From Paraburkholderia nodosa (GTDB lineage Bacteria > Pseudomonadota > Gammaproteobacteria > Burkholderiales > Burkholderiaceae), in the NCBI RefSeq assembly GCF_001718195.1, contig NZ_MCNV01000017.1, positions 99,489 through 163,488 of the forward strand: 64,000 nucleotides of DNA, written 5' to 3'. Below, in pieces: positions 52,704-61,571 of the stretch. Position 1 is the stretch's first letter, and every line of letters starts with the position of its first letter. The notes beneath the pieces are model-generated. The model did not search any database, was not told the DNA's origin, and worked only from the letters and a program-made list of their open reading frames with translations. Position numbers and translations under genes: made by a program.

Positions 52704-53567
52704 ATGCTAACCCTACGCATGCTCCGCACCTTGCAGGCCGTCGCACGCAGCGGGTCGTTCGCCACGGCGGCAGAAAAATCGGCGCTCACCCAGGCGGCCG
52801 TGAGCCTGCAAATGCGCGGGCTCGAAGAGGCGCTCGGCCGGCAGATCTTCGACCGCCGCGCGCGCCAGGTCGCGCTCACGCGCGAAGGCCGCGAGATCTG
52901 CGCGAAGGTCGATCACATTCTCGCGCTGATCGACGAGTTGCCCGCCAGCGCGGGCGACACGATGCGCGGCTCGATCATCATCGGCGCGGTGGTGTCGGTG
53001 ATCGGCGCGCTTTCGCTGGCCGTCGCGCATCTGAAAACGGGCCACCCGGAACTCGAAGTGCGCCTCACCTCGGCGCGCTCGAACGAACTGGCGCGCATGG
53101 TGGAAGACGGCGACGTGGACCTCGCCGTCGTAGTTGGCAGTGCAGATGGTTCGCTTCACGAGTCGCTCGCCTGGACGCCGCTCTACGAAGAGCCCCTCAT
53201 GCTCGTGACGAGCTGCGCGACGCCCGGCGACGATGCGCGACGCATCCTGCGCGAGCGCAGCTTTCTGCGCTTCGACCGGCGCGTGCCGACGGGCGTCGTG
53301 ATCGACCGCGCCCTGCGCGAGTTAGGCATCGAACCGCTCGAATACCTGGAGCTGAACTCGATCGAAACGATTGTCTCGCTGGTGCGCAACGACGTGGGCG
53401 TGAGTGTGCTGCCCGTCCTGCAAGGCGGCAAATGGCAGAGCGATCCGAATCTGCGACTCGTGCCGCTGCCTGGGCGGCCACTCATCCGCACGGTGGGGAT
53501 GATTCACCGGAAAGCACACAAGCAGACGTTGCTCACACAAACGATTGCAGACATGCTGCGTCGGTGA
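52704..53567 (+). CDS. LysR-family regulator divergent from the GGT operon
   Basis: This 287-residue LysR protein has an N-terminal winged helix (MLTLRMLRTLQAVARSGSFATAAEKSALTQAAVSLQMRGLEE) and a substrate-binding domain (about 88-285). The start is at 52704; the 154-bp spacer to the GGT gene is strikingly AT-rich just before it (AATATTAATATTTTATTG near 52665), a likely promoter/operator for both. It probably activates GGT and the MHS transporter in response to their substrate. Confidence 0.9.
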   Translation: MLTLRMLRTLQAVARSGSFATAAEKSALTQAAVSLQMRGLEEALGRQIFDRRARQVALTREGREICAKVDHILALIDELPASAGDTMRGSIIIGAVVSVIGALSLAVAHLKTGHPELEVRLTSARSNELARMVEDGDVDLAVVVGSADGSLHESLAWTPLYEEPLMLVTSCATPGDDARRILRERSFLRFDRRVPTGVVIDRALRELGIEPLEYLELNSIETIVSLVRNDVGVSVLPVLQGGKWQSDPNLRLVPLPGRPLIRTVGMIHRKAHKQTLLTQTIADMLRR

Positions 53568-53820
53568 CAGAACGCGCAACTGCGACCATCTGTCATGCGA
53601 ATTCCTCAATGGCCTATGAATAGGCGCATTGCGGCCGCACGGCCATTTCGCTAGAGCCTCTCTCGGGTTGACCTGCCTCAACTAGAAAGTAAAATGAAAG
53701 CTCAGAAGACAAGAGCGGACGAGGCCACCCGCCTCTGATCGCTCGACAGGCCCCGCTCTCGGCTTTACCCGAGCACGAGAATTAATTAGCAACCCAAACT
53801 TATTTTCCGGAGAGAAACTC

Positions 53821-54126
53821 ATGAAAATCAGAACTCGCACCGTTGCCGTCGTCGCCATCGTGGCCAGCGCCCTGTTTGCGGGCCAGGTGTTTGCACAGAC
53901 CCCCGCACCGGCAAGCCAGGAAGGCCAGCCCGCCACCACGGTGACGCATAACGACCCGATCGTTCAGAAGCGCATGGAAGTTCGCGAGGCCAACCGGCAA
54001 CAGCGCGCCCGCACGGCGGAAGCGCGCCAGACCTTCAAGCAGGAAGCACGTGACGCCCGGGCCGAGCGCAACCAGTCGGCGCAAGACTCCCGCGCCCGCG
54101 CGCAAGCGGCGCTCGACGCGCACTAG
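53821..54126 (+). CDS. Small exported Arg/Gln/Ala-rich coiled protein
   Basis: This 101-residue protein has a clean signal peptide (about 1-25, ending VFA-QT) and a mature part that is nearly all charged helix (QKRMEVREANRQQRARTAEARQTFKQ...). It has no cysteines and high Arg/Ala/Gln content. CGGAGAG lies just before the start. It resembles small periplasmic coiled-coil proteins but I recognise no family. It stands alone, with 221 apparently empty bases to its right. Confidence 0.7.
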   Translation: MKIRTRTVAVVAIVASALFAGQVFAQTPAPASQEGQPATTVTHNDPIVQKRMEVREANRQQRARTAEARQTFKQEARDARAERNQSAQDSRARAQAALDAH

Positions 54127-54347
54127 GATGCTGGACGCCGGCTTCTCGCTGCCATCTGGGCGTGAAATCCATGCATGGGGTCGAGGCTGGCAAGCACTGT
54201 CGCCAGTTGCCCGTGGCAGCGATACGGAGTAGCTCGTATCAGTAGCGAAAGCGGCGAAGCACGTCGCGACAGATGCAGCCGGCGGATTCGCGAATGCCGC
54301 CGGAATGCGAGGCCACGCGACTGGCGTGACAAACAGGCGCGCGATTT

Positions 54348-54788
54348 TCACGGTGCGGGTCGCGCCTTCTGCGTGTCGCCGGCAGCAACGAGATCGTTGC
54401 CGACGAGTTCCAGCTTCAGCGGGTCATCAGCCGACAGTTTTTTCTTCGCGAACACACGGCGCCAGCTTGTGCTGGCCGTCGCGTCACGAAAGAATGCCAC
54501 CACGGCAACATACTCGGCATCGGGCTTCATGGGCTGCGTGACATTTACCGCCCCCCCCGGGGCGACGACGACGCTGGCCATGTCCTGGAGATCCTGGGCC
54601 AGCACCGAACGGTCGTCATTCAGGAGGTCGTCGTACGATGCGGCGTCAAACCCCTTGCGGTCCTTGAGCTGATAGATGCGCACAGCGACCGAGAACGGCT
54701 GGTTGCCCGAGGTACTGTTCAGCGATGACCGAGCGCTGAGGTCCACGTTGAAGAATCGGGGCTGGTCGTTGACGCAACAGGTACGCAT
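54348..54788 (-). pseudogene. tssJ: tssJ remnant (type VI secretion lipoprotein) without its lipobox
   Basis: The 146-residue frame matches the TssJ/VasD domain: FFNVDLSARSSLNSTSGNQPFSVAVRIYQLKD, FDAASYDDLLNDDRSVLAQDL, VVVAPGGAVNVTQPMKPDAEYVAVVAFFRD. It ends in a divergent tail (LKLELVGNDLVAAGDTQKARPAP). The N-terminus begins MRTCCVNDQP with no signal peptide or lipobox, because the sequence upstream belongs to an oppositely oriented tssL-like fragment. TssJ cannot work without its lipid anchor. No other T6SS gene is in the window apart from that fragment, so this is a relic. Confidence 0.6.
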
Positions 54789-54923
54789 CGCTTCGACCGG
54801 TTCTATCGGCTCTCGCCGTGGGCGATCGCCGGACTCGTGTGTGCGGGCGCCGCCATCGTTTTCGTGCTCATCGGGCAAGGTCTCGATCTGCAGGCCTCCC
54901 ATCTGCTGTCGGCGAAGACCTGA
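54786..54923 (+). pseudogene. tssL/DotU-like C-terminal fragment
   Basis: An open 45-codon stretch reads HRFDRFYRLSPWAIAGLV..., one transmembrane helix plus a short periplasmic tail. This is the end of TssL (IcmH/DotU) proteins, which are anchored by a single C-terminal helix. It is open upstream only to a stop at 54726-54728, so the cytoplasmic domain is missing. It abuts the tssJ remnant head to head. A 37-codon frame at 54930-55043 follows and is not recognised. The assignment rests on a short motif and the T6SS neighbour. Confidence 0.4.
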
Positions 54924-55213
54924 TGCCCAATGCGTTGTGAGGATGCGGCGAAACTCGTGCTCCGGACGCGCCTCGCACTGGAACGCCTGCAAAACGGCGA
55001 GGTGAATCGCCGTCTGATCAACGATTTATCCAGGCGGTACTGATAACCAACTTTGTCACCGCAGCCTCGCCACCCACGCGTTCGCTCCCGGGCCGTACGC
55101 CTGGCGTGGTGCCCGCCACGCCAATCGCGTAAGCTAACGTCGTTGCACGCTCACTCGCGAAGCCCCGCGCTTCGCGCCTCGAAGCGGGATCGACACGGAA
55201 AAGCGAACGCTCC

Positions 55214-56830
55214 ATGCAAAAATCGCTCATCGCGCTGGCTGCAAACAGGTGGCGAAAACTGTGCGCCATGGCGTTGCCGCTATGCGCAATCGTGCTTGCC
55301 ACAGGTCTTGCCGCGTGTCAGCAGTTGCCCCCTCTCGGCGAGCGCCCGGAAACCACGGCGCTCACGTCAGCCGAAGCGCGATCGACTCCACTTGGCAAAG
55401 CCGTAGCGGCCGAACTCGCCACCCATCCCGACTTCACCGGCATCGACCCGCTCGCGAACCCGCTGGACGCCTTCGCCTCGCGCGTGGCGCTCGTGCGCAA
55501 TGCCCAGCGCACGCTGGACGTCCAGTACTACATCTGGCGCAGCGATCTCACCGGCACGCTGCTGCTCGAAGAACTGCGCGAAGCCGCCGACCGCGGCGTG
55601 CGCGTGCGCTTGCTGCTCGACGACAACGGCATTCCGTCCTCGCTCGATCCCACGCTCGCGGCACTCAATGGGCATCCCAACATCGAGGTTCGGCTCTTCA
55701 ATCCGTTCGTCACGCGCAAGCCCAAAGCCATCGGCTTTCTCACCGACTTCTCGCGGCTGAACCGGCGCATGCACAACAAGTCGCTCACGGCTGACGGCGT
55801 GGCGACCATCCTTGGCGGCCGCAATATCGGCGACGAGTATTTCGGTGCCACCGACGGCGTCGTGTTCGCCGACCTCGATGTGCTCGCCATCGGGCCCGCC
55901 GCCACCGATGTCGCGAACGACTTCGACCGCTACTGGGCCAGCGCTTCGTCATTCCCCGCGTCGCAAATCCTGCCGTACGCGGCGCCCGACGCACTCGCCA
56001 CGCTCGATCGTGCGGCGCTTGCAGCGCGCACCGATCCGGCCGCGCAGGAATACATCGAATCGCTGCGCAAGACCACCGACGTGCGCCGCCTGCTGGACGG
56101 CACGCTGCCGCTCGAATGGGCGAAGACGCAGCTGGTCAGCGACGACCCGGCGAAAGCGCTCGGCACGGCGCCCAAGGAAACGCTCATCCTGAGCCAGCTC
56201 CACGAGATCGTCGGCGATCCGCACCGCGAACTCGATCTGGTTTCGCCGTACTTCGTGCCGGGCGAGGTGGGCACGCAATACTTCACCCAGCTCGCCGCCC
56301 AGGGCGTGACCGTGCGAGTACTGACGAACTCGCTCGAAGCCACCGATGTGTCCGCTGTCCATTCCGGCTACGCGCGGCGCCGCGTGGCGCTGCTCAAAGG
56401 CGGCGTGGAGCTGTTCGAACTGCGGCGCGCGGCGGGCACGAGCAAGGGTTCAGACAAAGCCGCGGGCAAAGGCGCAGGCAGTGGCCCGTTCGGCAGCACG
56501 GGCTCGAGCCTGCACGCCAAGACCTTCGCCGTGGATGCAGAGCGCGTCTTCGTCGGCTCGGTGAATTTCGACCCGCGCTCAGCCAACCTCAACACCGAAC
56601 TCGGGCTCGTGATCGACAGCCCCGTGCTCGCCACCCAGATCGAAAAAGCGTTCTGGACGCGCGTGCCGCAGCTCGCGTATCAGGCGCACCTCGACGAGAA
56701 CGGCAAGCTCTACTGGACGCGCCTTTCCGATGACACGGTCATCCGCTACGACACCGAGCCGAACACCACATGGAACCAGCGCCTGAGCGTCTGGTTCTTC
56801 TCCACCCTGCCTATCGAGTGGCTTTTGTAA
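55214..56830 (+). CDS. Phospholipase D/cardiolipin synthase-family lipoprotein
   Basis: This 538-residue protein has a signal ending in lipobox TGLAAC (lipidated C35) and two HKD phosphodiesterase motifs: H187-x-K189-x4-D194 (MHNKSLTAD, followed by GGRN) and H434-x-K436-x4-D441 (LHAKTFAVD, followed by GSVNFD). The family transfers or hydrolyses phosphatidyl groups. Lipid anchoring places it in the periplasm, unlike the inner-membrane Cls enzymes. It is intact although both neighbours are decayed. A low-complexity Ala/Gly/Lys insertion (about 407-430) lies just before the second motif. Confidence 0.9.
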   Translation: MQKSLIALAANRWRKLCAMALPLCAIVLATGLAACQQLPPLGERPETTALTSAEARSTPLGKAVAAELATHPDFTGIDPLANPLDAFASRVALVRNAQRTLDVQYYIWRSDLTGTLLLEELREAADRGVRVRLLLDDNGIPSSLDPTLAALNGHPNIEVRLFNPFVTRKPKAIGFLTDFSRLNRRMHNKSLTADGVATILGGRNIGDEYFGATDGVVFADLDVLAIGPAATDVANDFDRYWASASSFPASQILPYAAPDALATLDRAALAARTDPAAQEYIESLRKTTDVRRLLDGTLPLEWAKTQLVSDDPAKALGTAPKETLILSQLHEIVGDPHRELDLVSPYFVPGEVGTQYFTQLAAQGVTVRVLTNSLEATDVSAVHSGYARRRVALLKGGVELFELRRAAGTSKGSDKAAGKGAGSGPFGSTGSSLHAKTFAVDAERVFVGSVNFDPRSANLNTELGLVIDSPVLATQIEKAFWTRVPQLAYQAHLDENGKLYWTRLSDDTVIRYDTEPNTTWNQRLSVWFFSTLPIEWLL

Positions 56831-56951
56831 GCCACGCATCGACAGGGTAATCCCCAATTTCTCCTAAGTTGTCTATACAACATCATGCGGACATTCCCAT
56901 CGTCCGCGGCTCGCGGACGCCCTGCACTCACCCCAATGTTCGGAGCCGTCC

Positions 56952-58057
56952 GTGGCCATGCCTGAATCCGTCGCCAACCTCGAAACCGATGGCCGCAAGA
57001 TCCTGGAAACGCGCTCGATCGACTACATCCCCGATTCTGAGCGCCACGGCAGCCTGTTCAGCCAGTTCACGCTCTGGCTTTCCGCGAACCTGCAGGTCAC
57101 CGCGATCATTATCGCTCGATTCACTTCGTCGGCCGCATTGCCAGCGTGATCGGCGTGCTCGCGTTCGTGTTCATGTTCGCGCAGCTCTTTGCGCACCACG
57201 ATATCGGCGCGCTGTTGGCCAATCGCCATTTTTCGATCGCGAGCTTCCTGCTTTCCATGTCGCTTTCGGCTTCGTGGCAGATCGCATTCGGCCCCTATGT
57301 TGCCGACTATTCGCGCTACCTGCCGCGCTCGACTTCGCCCGTGCGCACGTTCCTCGCCGTCGGGCTCGGCTCGGTGGTCGGCGCGCAGGCAGCGATGGTG
57401 TTCGGCGTGTTTGCGGCCGCGCTCGCGGGCCACGCGTTCGCGCACCATGAGGTGGCGTATATCGTGAGCCTCGGCGCGAGCGGCGCGGTCGCCGCGATGC
57501 TCTACTTCAGCATTGCGTTCGGCAAGCTCACCGTCACCACGCTCAACGCCTACGGCAGCTTCATGTCGATGGCGACGATCGTGAGCGCGTTTCGCGCGAA
57601 GCGCGCGATTTCCACGCGCCACCGCTTCCTCTACATCATCGGCATGGTGGGCATCTCGACGCTCGTCGCGCTTGCGGGGCGCCACTCGTTCCTCAAGGAA
57701 TTCACGGCGTTCATCCTGTTTCTGCTGGCGTTCTTCACACCGTGGAGCGCGATCAACCTGGTGGACTTCTACTGCTTCACGCGCTCGCGCTACGACGTGC
57801 CGGCGCTCTCGAATCCCGATGGCCGCTACGGCCGCTGGAACGCCAAGGCCATTGGCATCTACGTGCTCGGCGTGCTGGTGCAAATGCCGTTCATCTCGAC
57901 GAGCTTCTATACGGGCCCCTTCGTCGACGCACTCGGCGGCACGGACATCTCGTGGATTCTCGGCCTGATCGTGCCGGGCGTGCTCTACTACGCCGCCATG
58001 CGCCTCACGCCGCCGGTCATTCCGGAACGCCTGATCCTGCCGGTCGAGCAGGATTGA
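56952..58057 (+). pseudogene. NCS1 purine/cytosine permease with internal deletion
   Basis: The first part (about 56 codons from GTG 56952) is the cytoplasmic N-terminus and start of helix 1 of an NCS1 permease (IDYIPDSERHGSLFSQFTLWLSANLQVTAI). The frame then breaks near 57115 and continues in another frame as the later part of the same family: IHFVGRIASVIGVLAFVFMFAQLF, then GPYVADYSRYLP and about 300 residues to 58057. Intact members are about 470-490 residues, so roughly 100 codons (helices 1-4) are missing and the joint is out of frame. It is a recent-looking deletion pseudogene, as the rest of the coding sequence is clean. Confidence 0.8.
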
Positions 58058-58164
58058 CCCGTGCGGCGCAGCGCGCCGCTTCGCTGATCCACATAGTTCC
58101 CATTCGCGCGGGCCTCACCACCCGCGCGTTCGTTTCATTCCTCCGAAAAATAGTTGTACTGATA

Positions 58165-59223
58165 ATGAAAAAGCACCCCGCTACAGCTGTTCGCCCTTCC
58201 GCTCGCGCCACGAGAAACTCACTTTGCGCCACCGCACTCGGCCTCTTCGCGCACAACGCGCTTGCCCAGGACGGCGTGACGCTCTATGGGCTCATCGACG
58301 AATTCGCCCAATACGTCAACACCGGCAATGGCTACACGGCCGCGCTCGGTTCGAGCGGTCAATGGGGCAGCCGCTTCGGCCTCAAAGGCAAGGAAGACCT
58401 GGGCGGCGGGCAGACGCTGTCGTTCGCCCTCGAAAACGGCTTCAACCCCACGGACGGCACGCTGGCCACCAAGGGCTCGCTGTTCGATCGCCAGGCATGG
58501 GTCGGCCTCTCGGGCGGCTGGGGCCAGTTGCGCGTGGGCCGGCAAAATTCGCCGCTCTTCAACGATCAAGGCGGCCAGGACGCTTTTGGCGGCGTGACAC
58601 AGGCTTCGGCCATGGACAACCTCACGGTGTTCACGTTCCGAACGAGCAACACCGTCTCCTATGTCACGCCGGAGTTCGCGGGCCTTCAGGCCGGCATCTA
58701 CGTGGGCTTCGGCGACGCAGGCGGCCTGCGCTCCGCGGGCTCGAGTCAACAGTTCGACGTGACCTATGCGCACGGCCCATTCGCCACGTTCGTGGCGGGA
58801 CAGTGGCTCAAAAACAGCGAGGGTAGCGCAACAGACCGCACGATCATGGCGGGCGCCTCGTACGCGATCGGGCGCGTCACGATCTTCGGCGGCTATTCGG
58901 ACATGAAATGGCCCGACCTGGCGCTGAACGCCTATACCGTGGGCCTTTCCGCGAAGTATCAGTTCAACGTGAACAATGCCGTGTCGCTCGGCTACGCCAC
59001 CCTGCACGATCGGACGTCGCAAGGGGACAATGCCGATCAGATCGGTTTGATGTACGAATACGACCTGTCGAAAACCACGAACTTCTACGGCGCACTTTCG
59101 TTCTTGCGCAACCGTAACCAGGCAAGTTACACGCTCGCCGGCGCGGCGAATCCGGGCCTGCCGCTCGCCTACCCCGGCGCGGACGCGCGTGGCGTGCAGA
59201 TCGGCATCGTTCACCGCTTCTAA
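58165..59223 (+). CDS. Outer-membrane porin (Gram-negative porin family)
   Basis: This 352-residue trimeric 16-strand porin of the betaproteobacterial OmpC-like type has a signal peptide ending at ALA (about residue 34), then QDGVTLYGLIDEFAQYVN and WGSRFGLKGKEDLGGGQTLSFALENGF. LGLSGGWGQLRVGRQ-like strand sequence follows, and the C-terminal strand ends in the Phe required for outer-membrane assembly (GIVHRF). The start at 58165 follows a weak ribosome site. It converges with hutG across a perfect hairpin. Transport specificity is not evident. Confidence 0.93.
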   Translation: MKKHPATAVRPSARATRNSLCATALGLFAHNALAQDGVTLYGLIDEFAQYVNTGNGYTAALGSSGQWGSRFGLKGKEDLGGGQTLSFALENGFNPTDGTLATKGSLFDRQAWVGLSGGWGQLRVGRQNSPLFNDQGGQDAFGGVTQASAMDNLTVFTFRTSNTVSYVTPEFAGLQAGIYVGFGDAGGLRSAGSSQQFDVTYAHGPFATFVAGQWLKNSEGSATDRTIMAGASYAIGRVTIFGGYSDMKWPDLALNAYTVGLSAKYQFNVNNAVSLGYATLHDRTSQGDNADQIGLMYEYDLSKTTNFYGALSFLRNRNQASYTLAGAANPGLPLAYPGADARGVQIGIVHRF

Positions 59224-59228
59224 ACGCA

Positions 59229-59263
59229 ACAACGGCTCTCGATCGTCGATCGAGAGCCGTTGT
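59229..59263. terminator. Perfect 16-bp hairpin between porin and hutG
   Basis: Stem ACAACGGCTCTCGATC paired perfectly with its complement, loop GTC, 5 bp after the porin stop and 34 bp before the hutG stop. There is no long T-run on either side; it probably acts as a bidirectional terminator for the two convergent units. Confidence 0.7.
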
Positions 59264-59297
59264 GCCCACGCCCAGCCTGGACGGCCGTCGGGAATGC

Positions 59298-60107
59298 TCA
59301 GGCCGCAGCGGCGTTCATCGCCTCGATTTCCGCAAGCGCGCCGCCCACCATTTCGCGCAGCACCGGCTGGACTTTCTCCGCAAGCGCGGGAACGTAGTCG
59401 AACGGCGCCGTTTCGTTCATGTAAACCGACTGGCACATCTCCAGCTGGATCGCATGCACGCCGTCCTGCGGCGCGCCGAAATGGCGCGTGATGTAGCCGC
59501 CCTTGAAACGTCCGTTCGCGATCCACGAATAGCCGCTTGCCGCCGCCGCGCGTTCCGCGCGCGCCTGCACCGCCGGGTTCACCGTGCGGCCGTCCTGGGT
59601 GCCGATGTTCAGGTCGGGCAGCTTGTCGTCGAACAGACGCGGCAGAACGCTCGCGATCGAATGCGCTTCCCACAGCAGCACATTCGCATGCGCCACGCGC
59701 AGGCGCTCGAGTTCGGCGGCGAGCGTGTCGTGATACGGCTGCCAGAATTTCTTCACGCGGCGCTGGCGCTCAGGCGCGTCGGGCACGCAGCCGTCGCGGT
59801 AGACCGGCTCGCCGCGAAACGTTTCGGTCGGACACAGCGACGTGGTGGTCTGGCCGGGATAGAGGCTCTCGTCGTTCGGCGGGCGGTTCAGGTCGATCAC
59901 ATAGCGCGAAACGCGCGCGCCGAGCACGGTCGCGCCCAGCTCCTTCGCAAACGCGTAAAGGCGATCGAGATGCCAGTCCGTATCGGCGACGGTTAGCGCC
60001 ACGTCCGTGTACTCGCCGTGCATCGCGGCCGGAATGTGCGTGCCCAGGTGCGGGATCGAAATGATGAGCGGCGCGGTGCCGCGTTCCAGCGAAAAGATAT
60101 CGGTCAT
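59298..60107 (-). CDS. hutG: N-formylglutamate deformylase
   Basis: This 269-residue zinc hydrolase performs the last step of the HutF/HutG branch of histidine degradation (N-formylglutamate to glutamate and formate). Recognisable segments are PLIISIPHLGTHIP, VADTDWHLDRLY, RYVIDLNRPPNDESLYPGQ and LWEAHSIASVLPRLFD. The start at 60107 is where the family sequence begins; the longer frame upstream is the tail of hutF in another frame. It is the last gene of the hut operon. Confidence 0.94.
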   Translation of the reverse strand: MTDIFSLERGTAPLIISIPHLGTHIPAAMHGEYTDVALTVADTDWHLDRLYAFAKELGATVLGARVSRYVIDLNRPPNDESLYPGQTTTSLCPTETFRGEPVYRDGCVPDAPERQRRVKKFWQPYHDTLAAELERLRVAHANVLLWEAHSIASVLPRLFDDKLPDLNIGTQDGRTVNPAVQARAERAAAASGYSWIANGRFKGGYITRHFGAPQDGVHAIQLEMCQSVYMNETAPFDYVPALAEKVQPVLREMVGGALAEIEAMNAAAA

Positions 60108-60138
60108 CGAAAGTTGCCTCGTGAATTGGCGCCTGCGT

Positions 60139-61557
60139 TCAATCATCAGCCAGCAGTCTGGCGAGCGCCGCGCGGTAGTCGGCGTAAAGGCGGGCTTCGT
60201 CGCGATGGCGGCGCGCTTCCACGACCTTGACGCCACCGGTATAGACGTCGAGCACGGGCGTTTCGCCATGTTCGCAAAAGACGACCGACGAGAGCCACGT
60301 GAGCGGCTTTTGCTCGGCGAGGTTCGGATGTTGAGCGTCGAGCACGATCCAGTCGGCGCGCGCGCCTTCCTTCAATGCGCCAACCTTGCGCCCCGTAGCA
60401 CTGGCGCCTCCGGCGAGCGCTGCGTCGAACAGGCGGTCCGCAACCTGTGCCTGATGCGTCGAGGCCAACACGTTGCGCTCGCGCCGCGCGAGCCGCTGAC
60501 CGTATTCGAGCAAGCGAAGCTCCGCGCGCCAGTCCACGCCGATGTGACTGTCCGAGCCCACGCCGAACGCGCCGGTCGCATCGAGATACTCGCGCGTGGG
60601 GAAAATGCCGTCGCCAAGATTCGCCTCGGTCGTGAGGCACAGACCCGCAATCGCACCGCTCTGCGCAAGCGCGGCGGTCTCCCTTGCATCGATATGCGTG
60701 GCATGGACGAGGCACCAGCGCGAGTTGACGTTGAAGCGGTCGAGCAACCATTGCACCGGCCGCGCGCCTTCGATCGCCATGCATGCCTCGACTTCGGCCG
60801 TTTGTTCGGCGATGTGAATATGCACCGGTGCACCGGGAAGCGCTCGATCCAGGCCTTCCAGCAGCGCGCGCAAGGAGTCGTGCGAGACGGCGCGCAGCGA
60901 ATGGGGCGCGACGCCGTAGCGCAACGCGCCGTGCTCGGGCTGCCACGCACGCAGCGCTTCGACGATGCCGAGCAACTGTTCCGGCGTGTTGATGAAGCGC
61001 CGCTGATCGTCGCGCGGCGCTTGCGCGCCGAAGCCGCTGTATTGATAGAGCACGGGCAGCATCGTCATGCCGATGCCGGTCACGTTCGCTGCGTCCACCA
61101 CGCGTTGCGCCAGTTCGGCGGGGCTCGCATACCGCTGGCCATCCTTGCCGTGATGCACGTAGTGGAATTCGCAAACAGAGGTGTAGCCCGCCTTCAACAT
61201 CTCGACATACAGCCAGCGCGCAATCGCCCCGAGATCGTCGGGTGTGATGCGCGCCGCGAAGCGGTACATGAGGTCGCGCCAGCTCCAGAAGCTGTCGGTG
61301 GGGTTCGCGCGATATTCGGTGAGGCCCGCCATGGCGCGCTGAAACGCATGCGAATGAAGGTTAGGCATGCCAGGCGTGATCGGGCCCGACGCACGCGCGA
61401 CGCCTTCAGGCGCTTGCGCCAGATCGGGCGTCACGTTGCGCAGCGTTCCCGCGGCGTCCCATTCGAGCAGCACGTTGCGGCGCCAGCCGTCAGTCAAGTA
61501 AGCGTACTCGGCGAAGAGCGCGCGCGAAGTCGGATTCGTTTCGATGGTGTGATTCAT
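60139..61557 (-). CDS. hutF: Formimidoylglutamate deiminase
   Basis: This 472-residue amidohydrolase converts N-formimidoyl-glutamate to N-formylglutamate and ammonia. The metal-binding motif LHSHAFQRAM (residues following PGMPN), HIAEQTAEVEAC, VHATHIDARE and GVGSDSHIGVDW are present. It lies between hutI and hutG, 31 bp before the hutG start. Together with HutG it forms the five-step hut route found in Pseudomonas and Burkholderia, in place of the one-step HutG formiminoglutamase of enterics. Confidence 0.95.
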   Translation of the reverse strand: MNHTIETNPTSRALFAEYAYLTDGWRRNVLLEWDAAGTLRNVTPDLAQAPEGVARASGPITPGMPNLHSHAFQRAMAGLTEYRANPTDSFWSWRDLMYRFAARITPDDLGAIARWLYVEMLKAGYTSVCEFHYVHHGKDGQRYASPAELAQRVVDAANVTGIGMTMLPVLYQYSGFGAQAPRDDQRRFINTPEQLLGIVEALRAWQPEHGALRYGVAPHSLRAVSHDSLRALLEGLDRALPGAPVHIHIAEQTAEVEACMAIEGARPVQWLLDRFNVNSRWCLVHATHIDARETAALAQSGAIAGLCLTTEANLGDGIFPTREYLDATGAFGVGSDSHIGVDWRAELRLLEYGQRLARRERNVLASTHQAQVADRLFDAALAGGASATGRKVGALKEGARADWIVLDAQHPNLAEQKPLTWLSSVVFCEHGETPVLDVYTGGVKVVEARRHRDEARLYADYRAALARLLADD

Positions 61558-61571
61558 GCTGAAAATTGCGC

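Noticed and set aside
54930..55043. A 37-codon plus-strand frame after the tssL-like fragment
   Set aside because: Too short and unrecognised, without a clear ribosome site; more likely part of the decayed region than a real gene.
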